NCBI RefSeq assembly: GCF_014356525.2
Contig: NC_052507.1
Span: 47,874,685 to 47,938,684, forward strand
Length of the DNA stretch: 64,000 nucleotides
Direction: 5' to 3'
Origin: Nilaparvata lugens
Lineage: Eukaryota > Arthropoda > Insecta > Hemiptera > Delphacidae
Notes under the pieces: model-generated
The model's database searches: none
What the model was told of the DNA's origin: nothing
What the model saw: only the letters and a program-made list of their open reading frames with translations
In this document: positions 12,501 to 24,400 of the stretch, one piece after another
Layout: each line of letters opens with the position of its first letter
Numbering within the stretch: position 1 is the first letter of the stretch
Program-made: the position numbers and the translations under genes

Positions 12501-15500
12501 CCAATCTGTTACTAAGACAGGTATGTGAATGAATTTTAATATTGTTGAATTTATTAGGTTGGCCGGTTTGATTTGGAGAGAAAGTTAGATAAGTACTTTT
12601 TGTGGTGTTTAATGTCAAAGTGTGGTGATCCAAGTATGCCTTAATTTTACTGAGACCATTTTCACTAACTCTTTTCATGTCGTTCCAGGAGTTAGTGGTG
12701 AATAGTAAAGTAGTGTCATCAGCATATGATAAAATTTCACAATTTTCTATTTCCAGGTTAAGCATGTCATTAATATAGATGAGGAACAAAATTGTTGATA
12801 AAACTGTACCTTGCGGGAGCCCATAGACCGATAAATTAGCTTTACTTGTAACACCATCCATAGCCAGAAATTGGGAACGACCTTGTAAATAATTCTTGAA
12901 AAGTTCCAGGGGTACACCTCTTATGCCTAGGCATTGCAGTATTTCCAGAAGCATAGAATGTGGGATAGTGTCAAATGCCTTACTCAGGTCCAGGAAGACT
13001 CCCAATGTCTTTTTCCTATCATTAAAATTATTATATAAGATCTCCACAAGTTTGACAATAGCATCTTCTGTGCATTTACCTTCTTGAAAACCAAACTGAT
13101 TTTCGTGAATAATATTGTGTTTCTTTAGATAGGTTAGCAGACGGCTTTTAATAACTTTTTCTATTATTTTGGAAAAAACACTTAAGAGACTAATCGGCCG
13201 GTAATTTGATGGATTTTGAGGATCACCAGACTTGAACAGTGAGACGATAGAGGCTACTTTGAAATGTTTAGGGAAAACACCCTCCACAAAACACTTATTT
13301 ATAATAGCTGCTAACGGTTTAGCTACAGAATTAGCTATTCTTTTGAGAGTCATGTTTGATATTCCATCTATACCGGAAGCTGAACTGTTTTTAAGTGAGG
13401 CAATGAATTGTAAAATTTCTTCCTCGTTGGTAGGAAATAGAAAAAAAGAATGCGGTGAATTAGTATTTCTGTGTGCAGAGTGTGTGCGATTGTTGCTGTT
13501 GGATATAATAATAATAATAATAATTATATTATTATTATTATTATTATTTTATAATAATAATAATAATAATTATTATTCAACTAAGAGACTAGTTTTCTCA
13601 ATTTTTTTAGAAAGCTGAAAAAGTAAAAAAAAAGAAAAAAAGTATGTCGAAACTCCGTATTCTGAAGAAGAAAATTGAGACGATTTACCATCTCCAATCA
13701 ATTCATTCACTTAAAGATAAGCTAAAATAAAATCTATGTAGTAAGACCGAAATATCGATACTCGATTAAACTTCATTCATTGAAGCTTATTTATCAGTAA
13801 AAATGAGTAACTGTTTCAGTACTATAACCGAGAAAGTATAACTGATAAAATATTCGGAATAGTTTTATCTTATCACTAGAATTTTACTGCTCATTGACGG
13901 TAAATACAATAACGTTGATGATCTTAATCACAATTAAAGACATATCCTTCCTAACACAATTCGAACAGGAAAAAATGAAAAAATCGAAAAATGGAATATA
14001 ATTGTAAAATAGAAATACTGAATTCATATCAAAATCAAAACGTAAATGCTCTACTAAAACTTATTAAAAGAAGACATGTCTTATCGAAAGTAAGTTATTA
14101 TTAATAGTTTTAATCATTAGTTGAATATTTCTCCAGGTCATTTACTCCTGTAATACGCTCAACCTGAGATGAAAGGTCCTTTCTAACGAGTACTTTACAA
14201 TCTTTTACCCACACGAAGGCCAATTTACCTTGCTTTTTGAGATTTCTAGCCAAACCTAAAAGTTTTTTATTGTGAGGAGCCAAATGTTCGTTAATAAAAA
14301 CGTGGGAATCCGGGAGGGTGCTCTTTATTTCCTGTTTCTTTTTAGCTGCATCCAGCCACGCTATCTTGGATTTTCTCGCCACAAATTTGACTACAATGTT
14401 GCTTGTGCCCTTGACGTTAGGAACTCTATGCGCAATCGAGATGTCTTCTAGTCGGTGAGGAACCTTTATCACTCGAGCTACAGCCTCCAAAACTTCGTAG
14501 ATATCTTCCTCATCCGTCAGTGGAATGCCGGTGATTTCAATAGTATCCAATCTGGAGCGTTGATGAAGGAAATTGATTTCATCTTCCAGTTTGCTATTCC
14601 TTTCACTCAAATAGCTGGAAATTTTATTCAAATTAGTGAGGTTATCCTCATGTTTAACGGATGTTTCTTCTAACGTATATTTGGATTGCTTTAATAGTTC
14701 AACATCTGCACTCAATGCATCAATCTTTGGCTCGAATACAGCTCGAAGCGCAGTTATTTCCTCTAGTACTTGACTCAGTTTAGCTTCAAGTCCCGCATTC
14801 ACGTATTCAGCACTACCGACGCAATCATCACATTTCCAGGCTGCTTTGACTTGAGAGTTCATTTTTTTGAATTTTTCTATGTTACCAAGTCTAGTGCAAT
14901 CTAGTTTACACTTACTACATTTAATACCTTCGTTTGTTGTAAATTGCACTTCACACTTCGAACACATGGACATCTTGAGACAGGAACACAAAAAAATATT
15001 GATTGAGAGAATTTAGTTTCAAAATAATTAACGGGTTTCGACACACGAAAAACAACTAGCAGAATACCATCTTAAACATAACCAATATTCTGTACAGTTC
15101 ACTCCGCACTTATCTAACTGCGATAAGAGAGTCTAAAAACACGACCGTCCTTCGTCGAGGTCTGATAGCAACTGAACTCCTGTCTACTTTTTAACTCCTG
15201 TCTACCACTCAACCTCAAACCTTTGATGTTTTCATCTTTATTATTAGACAGGGAAAAAATAAAAACATCAATTTCGTAAGGAAAACAAAATTTGAAAAAT
15301 AAAGCTCTTTTTTGACCAAACACACCTTTAGACGTTGTGAGAAGTTGATGATGACAGAGTGCCGTGCAAGCATAAGCTTGCCTTATCTGGTGTGGAGGAA
15401 CCGTTGGTGGATAAAGATTGATGTTAACAGTGCTGGGTGATTTTTTCTCGCTATTCAGCAGGTTTCACTTGCATGACCCAGAATACCACTCATGTATTTC

Positions 15501-18500
15501 ATTTCTGATTTGCATGGTACTGATTGATAATGTGAATATCTTCTGAAGGGTTTGCGATATCGATGTGCGGTTTTCGCCATTCATTTTTCCTTGAAATTCC
15601 GTATCGAAATCATGTGTATCGCTTGACCACCTTCCTATTTAAAAAAATAAAGTTGCATTCAAAATGGCGGATCCAAGATGGCGGACCAGATTTTTAAAGT
15701 CTAGTAAAGTAGTATTTTCAATTCGAGTAACATCACTAATCTCACCCACCTTGGAATCACTTCTTTTTATGAGATACTAAGCCGTTCTCAGACTTTTTTC
15801 TCTCTTTTCTGCTTAGAATAGCATTGATTGATAATGTGAATATTTCCGAAACGGTTTGAGATATCGATATGCGGTTTCCACCATTAATTTTTTCTTGAAA
15901 TTCCCTATCGAAATCATGTATCGCACGACCACTTTCCTATTTAAAAAAATGAAGTTGCATTCAATATGGCGGATCCAGGTTGGCGGACCAGATTTTTAAA
16001 ATCATTATGAGGTAGTTTTTTCAATTTGAGTAGGATCCCCAATCACACCCACCGTCAAATTATCTTTGTGTATGAGATATTAAGCCGTTCTCGGACTTTT
16101 CACCCACCACCCTGTATGTGCCAATGCAAGCTTGGTTATGTACAACTAAGCGGTCAGATGATAAACAAAATTTGGAAAGAGCAATAGGAATATAGGAACA
16201 ATCATACTAAACGCTTGCACTTGCAGCTACATGCAAGTCCCAACTTCTTTCAATGGAACTTTTCAAGCTTTGTTTTTCGGCTCATGTGCACTTGCACATA
16301 CTATACGCTTTCAAAGTGATCATACCCGGCGCAGGCGTTTTTTATATTAAGTGTTTCTCCGGTGTACATCGCCCCTTAATATTATATAAATGACAATATC
16401 CATGGTAGGCCTACATACTGGAAAAAAATTTCAAGTTTCGTGATCACCCTTTACTTAGGCTACGTCTGTTTACTTTTTCAAATAACAATAACTATTCTTT
16501 ATTATTAATTTATACCAGAGATTTCAAGTTTCGTGATCACCCTTTACTTAGGCTACGTCTGTTTACTTTTTCAAATAACAATAGCTATTCTTTATTATTA
16601 ATTTATACCAGAGATTTCAAGTTTCGTGATCACCCTTTACTTAGGCTACATCTGTTTACTTTTTCAAATAACAATAACTATTCTTTATTATTAATTTATA
16701 CGAGAGATTTCAAGTTTCGTGATCACCCTTTACTTAGGCTACGTCTGTTTACTTTTTCAAATAACAATAACTATTCTTTATTATTAATTTATACCAGAGA
16801 TTTCAAGTTTCGTGATCACCCTTTACTTAGGCTACGTCTGTTTACTTTTTCAAATAACAATAACTATTCTTTATTATTAATTTATACCAGAGATTTCAAG
16901 TTTCGTGATCACCCTTTACTTAGGCTACGTCTGTTTACTTTTTCAAATAACAATAACTATTCTTTATTATTAATTTATACCAGAGACATCATGATCACAA
17001 TATTACTGTTTTAGACGAATTAACACTCAATCATATTATCTTGAAAATACTTTATTCCAATGTTCTTTCCAACATTGAGCTATCATTCTTACATTGAACT
17101 TGCCACGCTCATCCAATTCCTCACATAGCGTTAAATGTGGCTCTAATACTTTAATATTCTATTTAGCACTAATATTTAATAATAGCTGTAGTATTTTATC
17201 CAATTTTCTTTGGTTCTAGTTGTACTAATTTATTGTTTTTGTTTGTGCTTCGTCAGAAACTGTTGTGGGGACGCATGACCAAGCTATACGGTGTATAGAA
17301 TATTCTTCAGACGTGAACAGTATTCTCACCGGAAGCTGGGATTCGACGGTTAAAATGTGGGATCCTCGCACCAATCGATTAGTAGGAAACTATTCTCAAC
17401 CTGATAAGGTGAGTGTAATACTGAATCTCTATTCATTCATTATTATTATTATTATTATCAAATACACTTAGTTAATTAAATCAATGATTGATTATTGATT
17501 GATTCTTCATCACAAACTACAATGTATTGCCATGTCTTGCAAGACCTATTGCAAACTAGCACTACATTTTTATTAAAACAATTAAAAAATTGACTTGAAC
17601 AGAACAGAGAATATGTAGATGAGTAGAAAACTTTTAGAAACAAAGAGTAGAACTATGATTGGGAGAAAATCAACAGGATCACCCCAAACGTATACGTGAT
17701 AACTGGCCTTATAAGTGGTCTGTATATTTTCATTTTGTTCCTTTCAACTTGATTGAATTACTATAATTCGTAATATATGCACGATTGCCAAGAATTTATT
17801 ATTAGCTATTAATCTCAGTTCCCAGTTCCAAGGTGCATGTCGTTTCTAACCTTTTTAAACATACTTTCTTATATTTGACAAATATAATTGAAATTTGTCT
17901 CTAATCTGAAATAATACTTCCTCTGCTAAAGACAATTCGGATTTCTCTAAAGCCAAAGCTTAAGAACTTTTTTGGAACTATAACAATTAGTGATGAAAAA
18001 TTCCCGGGAATTTAAGATCGAGGAAATATTCCCAGGGAATTTAAGAGAAATATTCCCAAAAATCATAAATTCCCGGGAATTTTTGGGAACTTGAAGAAAT
18101 TTATGATTTCTTTCATAAAAAATGACCGAAAAAGGCGTTTTTTGTTACACATGGTCTCAATCACCTGTTATACAACAGATTTATGTAAAAAATATAAGGA
18201 TGAATAACTTATAAATTGTAGTAAGTTCAAAGAAAACAGTAATTTGAAGTTCATAGACTGATCACTGAAAGGAGAAATGAGCACTCAATAAATCATTCAA
18301 TTGCACCACTATTATCATGCTACTTTCATGTCTTACAAGTTGAATAAGATTTTTTTACTTGCTAATAAATGCCTGCAAATCTGGTAAACAAAGTCAACAA
18401 AGTATTGAGTGTAATTTAACTGTCTTTGCATGATTTTATTCAATTTCTCCGCACAAAAATAATTTACCTCTAAATAAAGATTAGAGTAGAATATAACCCA

Positions 18501-21320
18501 AAAATGAGAAATTATAAAATACAGCAAAATGAATAAACTAAAACAAGGAGCATACTCGACTTCAATTCAATATTAAAAAGAAAATAATTCCACAGCTCAC
18601 AAACTTTCAAGAGTCATTGAGGCTCACTTAACTTGTAATAAGATACTAGTCCAGACAACGAATCCTCAAAAAGATATAGAGGGAAAATTTTGTAACACAA
18701 TTTTTGACCTCGCAGTCCTTTTAAGGATAGTGAGGGGGTAAGCATATAAAATTTCCTCACTCCTACCACAGTCAACACTGAAACTGCTATAAAAATTGAT
18801 GGAAAGCATAATACATTAAATTGAAGAGAATTGAATGCTCTACAACTCACTGTCTTTTAAATACTTCTATAGTCCGGTCAATGAAAGATTATAGAGAGAA
18901 AATTTTGGAACACAATTTTTGACCCCGTAGCTCTTCTTTCAAGGATAGTAAGGGAGTAATCATATTAAAAGTCCTCACTCCTACCCCCTGTGTGAAAAAT
19001 TACATTTTTTCGATGCATTGTTGTTGAGTAATAAGCCCTGAAAGTGCAAAAAGTTGGAAGAATAATTGTCTTTTCAAAGATTTTACACTTTTAAAAGTGA
19101 ATATCTCAAAAACTAAAGAAGATATCACAAAACTCTACTGTACAAAACTTGTAGGAAATTTATCTAGCTTCATTTTTACTCAAAAGTACGAAGAGGACGC
19201 GCATCCTACCTGGCTGAAGGTTGGTCATAAATCATTTTCGTGAGAGTACGAACAGAGCGCGCTTCATTTCAGTGCGCGCTCTCTTCGTACCTTACTGATT
19301 TACCCTTCTGACAGCTTGACAGATCTTCGTTCTCCCTGATAATACATATAAATATACATGCTACTACTTATTTTCTAGTTTTCTTCAATAAACAAAAATC
19401 GACGTGTTGAGGACCGAATAGTGAATATTGAAAAATATTAAAATTGTAGATTTCTGTTAGTGTTCTCCAATTATTGTGTTGAAGTGATTAGATTTAAGCC
19501 GAATTTATTGATATGAATTCCAGTGAACTTCGATTTATGTTAACTGTTTATTATATTTTTGATTCTAATTTTAAGTGTTAATTTTATTTTTTGACTGGAG
19601 TACGATTCTGCTAATTTACTTCTAAGCTGCTTGAAAGCTGCAATAATTTCAACAACATGGAAGTAATCTAGACTTCTATGTTGTTGGAATTATTGCAACT
19701 GAAATCATGTGTCGGCACATAAAGTCTGTCCGTCTGACAGTCTGTGTGATATAAAATCAAAACAATTTTTCATCTTATGCACTTCCAATGTTATTTCTAT
19801 ATCCTGAAGGAGTGAGCCAATTTTGTTGTCCAACAAACTTGACCTGTAAAAAGGTTTGAAGAATTCGTGTTCAAAATTTGAAGCTGATTGATCAATTCTC
19901 TCTAAAGTTCTTGTCGAACATAAAAACAGGCAGAAAACACCTTCAGTAAGTCAAAAGTGAGAACTTCGCTAACGCTCGTTCTAATGTAGAGACTTACGTT
20001 TCAAGCTATATATATCAGCCTGAATTTTGAACCCTTGTCAACACTAACTTGTCAAACTCGAATCGTAGAGGTACGAAAAGAGCGCGCATCATTTCAGAGC
20101 GCGCTCTCTTAGCACCTCACTGATTTACCCTTCTGACAGCTTGACAGAACTCTTGCATGTGCGCTGTCTTCGTTTTCCTTTTTTACTCAGCCATGTCGCT
20201 GAAATGCATTGTTTCCCAGTTACATGCGTGTCAGCCAGAAATGAAAAAAATGCAACTTTTAAACTACCCTCATCCCTTAAGCTCAAGGAGTAGGGATGAG
20301 GACTTTTGATATGTTCACCTTCTAACTAGTTCAAACAAAGCTGCGAAGTTAAATATTGTGTTCCAAACATTCCCTCCCAATTTCCCTGACAATTATTGAT
20401 CTATTGTTGTTAAACTGTAAATTTCACACTCAACACTATAACGGCTGCAACAATCGTTGGGAGATGCGTAAAATAATGAGACCATAGATGAAATTGAAGA
20501 AAATATAATGCTCTATGAGCCCATGATTAGCACGGATTTTTTCAATGAATCGTTAAAAAGTTATAAGGCTAAAAAGATGTCGGAGCCGGAAGGGTTTTTC
20601 TTCAAAATGTGATACCTTAGAGAGCTCATACCTAGAAAACTATTAGAGATATGAAAAAATCTGGTGTGGCGCAATCACACAACTTTCCTTGCCGTTATGA
20701 AAATGATCACCTGACGCTAGTGTTCCGCGCATCTCAAGTCTACTATTCAAAGATCTGAGCCAGATGGTGACAGGATAATAACGCTGGATACACACTCTCT
20801 ATCTATCTCTGCTATCTCTTCATAGTGAATGATTTAATAGAATCAACAGTTGCCAACAGTTTGCAATTGAATAATCACATTTTCTCAAATTTCAAGCTTA
20901 TTTTCAATTTTAGGTGAAAATGTTACTGCACATTAATTGGAGAGATTTTCATGCTCAATCTTTTCCACTCGAAATTTCTCGTTTAAATTATATATGAGAC
21001 CTGATAATTGGAAATCTATAATCAAACTTTGCATAGATGGGGCGGAGCTCCTGAAATTTTTACAGATATGGGACTTGAGGCAGTTGATATAGCTTATCAA
21101 TGAATATTTTAGGTATGAATTTGATCAAAATCGTTGGAGCCATTTTCGAGAAAATCGCGAAAAACCCTGTTTTTGACAACATTTTCTCCATTTTAGCCGC
21201 CATCTTGAATTGCATTTGATTGAAATTGTTCGTGTCGGATCCTTATAGTGTAGGGACCTTAAGTTCCAAATTTCAAGTCATTCCGTTAATTGGGAGATGA
21301 GATATCGTGTACACAGACGC

Positions 21321-21404
<84 letters not shown>

Positions 21405-24400
21405 TACATACATACATACATACATACAGACCAATACCCAAAAACCACTTTTGGACTCAGGGGACCTTGAAACATATAGAAATTTAGAAATTGGGGTACC
21501 TTAATTTTTTTCGGAAAGCAATACTTTCCTTACCTATGGTAATAGGGAAGGAAAGTAAAAATGTTGGGAATGAAACTTGTAGGATACTTTTTGAGCTTTA
21601 GGCTAATATTATGATTATATTCGACAAAAATTTTCGAAAGACGCATATTGTTCGAGATATATGCAAAAAACAAAATATGGCACTTTCAAACCACCCCCAC
21701 CACCTTAGCACAGGGGGTGGAAGTGAGTACTTTTGATATGTTCACCCCCTTACTACCCTTGAAAGAGCTACAGTGTCAAAAATTCTGTTCCAAGATTTTC
21801 CCTCTATATTCTTTCATTGACTGGACTATACGAGTATTTAAAAGACAGTGAGTGAGTGAGCAAAAACAGGCTGAAAGAATGATGATTTATTGATTATATC
21901 AATGTAAAATGTGGCTGAGCTTGATCAATATCAAATAGAATGATGATTTATTGATTATATTAATGTAAAATATGAGTGTGATTGGTCAATCTCAATAATT
22001 TTTAGAACAATTTTATAAATTTCCTTAAGTTCCCATAAATTCCAAAAATTTCTTGGCCTCGGAAATATTCCCGGAAATATTGCCAAATCATAAGTTCCTT
22101 CCCACTGGGAATATTCCCGATCCACATCACTAATAACAATATAGTGTTTTCATTTGCTAGGACTTACGTCATTTAATTCATTAAATTAAACAACTAACAA
22201 TATCCGCAATATGGGAACCTCCTGCATTATAAATCAATTGTATGTTTGTTTCAGGTTTACACAATGAGTTTGTGTGGTGAGAAGCTGGTTGTCGGTACAG
22301 CTTTCCGCAAAGTATTCGTTTGGGATCTGCGAAACATGGGCTACATACAGCAGAGAAGGGAGTCCAGCTTGAAGTATCAGACTCGCTGCATCCGTTGCTT
22401 CCCTAACAAGCAGGTGAGAATAATTTGAAAAATAATACGATTCAATATTCTATCAAGGAAAGAACAGCACAATGCTACAGGAAATGCTAGTGAAAGGCAA
22501 TTTTATGAAAGTGAAATGAATCAAATTCAATTAGATTAGAATAAACCATGTTTGTTCGGACGTTATATGAATGTTCCTCTTTGTTGTCTGGTGTTGTGTG
22601 GTAGAGGGGGCAATTGAACGTTGATGCGCATAGCATAATCGCAGCCAGTTGCCGTTTGCCAGCCAACCGAACAGCTCACTTCTCGTAATGTCGATTTTTG
22701 CAAAGTGATTTATTGATTTATTGTGATTTATTACAAGTGTCGTCTCGTCTCGTATCGTGATCTGGACCCGGGATCCTAGAAGCAAGGAGGATTTGGACAT
22801 GAAGGTAGGCCTATGTTATTGTGCACTTAGCCATTATATTGTTCAACTTGCTACCCGACGCCAGACAACCCCAAAAGGTTCTCGATGTAATTTATACAGT
22901 CCACAAACCAGAGTGCTGTTTGAGCCAGCCTCTGTCGAATAAACAATGTTCATTTTGAAACATGAACATCACATTGAGTAAATGATATTTTACAATTTCT
23001 TTATCCAAAATATAAATTCGGTAGATTCTAGTTCATTTTACCATTACACCAACATAGTGTAATGTCATTAACGCATTAATAAGAGGATGCGCAAATGACT
23101 GTTGATATAAGACTCTTGATGATAAATATCAGAATAAATTTAAACGAACTTTACAGTATTCACGAATTTATGAGAATTAAAAACGATATCATACTAGTTT
23201 TTTAGCAAGTTTTCTTTCGTATTTATTATGGTCATTTTACACAGTATATCCTGTTTGAATACAGTTTTACCCATTCAATTCAAGATGATGGTAACAAACG
23301 TTCACTATTAGAAAATGGTTGATTGTGTTTTTAAATATTCTGTGATGATGTTCTTAAATTTTTTCAGTAAATTTTCAGACAAAATTTAACCCTAGCTGTT
23401 GAAGTTCGTGGAATGATTAGAAAACAATTTACTGTCTCAAGTTATTATGAACACAAATTGTTTTCAATTCTCAGGGTTACGTTCTTAGCAGTATCGAAGG
23501 AAGAGTGGCAGTGGAGTATTTGGATACCGGTGCTGAAATGCAGAAGAAAAAGTATGCTTTCAAGTGTCACCGTATCAAGGAAGATGGAATCGAGAAAATT
23601 TATCCAGTAAATGCTATAAGGTTAGTCTCGTTCATAAAATGATCATGGTTCAGTATCATTTTTACTTTCCTTGCCCTATATATGTGTGTGTGTATATGTC
23701 TGTGAACATGATAACTCCATTCCTAATTAACCGATTGACTTGAAATTTTAAACTTAAGGTCCATGAGGATCCGGATCCGACAATAAGAAATTCAATAAAA
23801 CTCAATTCAATATGGCGGAAAAAATGGCGGATAATTACTAAAAAAAACATATTTTCACGGTTTTCTCGAAAACGGCTTCACCGATTTTGTTCAAATTTAT
23901 ACCATAGATAGCTATTCAAAAGTCCTATCAAATGACATGAGTCTCATTTCTGGGAAAATTGCAGGAGCTCCGTAATATTCTTGAGAAAAATGGCAGATAA
24001 TTACTAAAAAACCATGTTTTTCACGATTTTCTCAAAAATGACTTGACCGATTTTTTTCAAATTCATACCCTGTATAGTTTTTTATAGGCTCTATCAACTG
24101 GCATGAGTCTTTTCCCTGGGAAACTAATGTGGGGTCCACCCCATCCTTGAGAAATTGACTTTGTAACCTCCTTCTCGTGCATGAGGTAGGTAGGGAGAGC
24201 AGTTTATAAAAATAACACAGTCATAGTCGAGATATTACATCTGTAGGTAGAACAGCTGTTTTGACGACTTTTGAAAAATCATCGAATTTCACAATTTACA
24301 CAAAGGAAAAAGTACTCTGAAAACAATTATATATACAGTAGTCTGATCGTAGTTCAAGAAGAATGAGCTGTAGTACGAAGAGATCCGATCATTGTGTCAA

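Larger units (their letters stand above)
11565..15345 (-). mobile_element. Decayed CR1/L2-like LINE in Bub3 intron 2
   Basis: On the minus strand the order is an ORF1 protein gene (14991-14110), a gap where the endonuclease should be (14100-13440), an RT segment (13440-12400), and a C-terminal remnant to about 12230. The 3' end near 11565-11600 reads, on the minus strand, as short 'ttgatttt' repeats, a common style of LINE 3' tail. The endonuclease domain and part of the RT thumb are missing, and a (TAA)n microsatellite has expanded inside. The 5' limit is uncertain. Confidence 0.7.
17988..22132. mobile_element. Non-autonomous hAT-type element (4.1 kb) in Bub3 intron 3
   Basis: A perfect 8-bp target duplication ATAACAAT flanks it (17980-17987 and 22133-22140), as hAT transposases generate. 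Both termini read inward as TAGTGATG followed by 'attccc'-rich subterminal repeats. No transposase frame is seen inside. The interior holds family B pieces, a family A copy (20656-21558), a CA tract and a near-perfect small hairpin. It is either a deletion derivative or a loaded non-autonomous copy. Confidence 0.85.

Noticed and set aside
16431..16986. CRISPR-like array
   Set aside because: The repeats are contiguous 93-bp tandem units with no unique spacers, in a eukaryotic intron with no cas genes.
17409..17471. Continuation of Bub3 exon 3 into an isoleucine-rich tail
   Set aside because: This is (ATT)n intron sequence after the GTGAGTG donor.
21278..21504. Overlapping ORFs of His-Thr and Cys-Val repeats on both strands
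   Set aside because: They are translations of the (CA)n/(TACA)n microsatellite and have no protein-like flanks.
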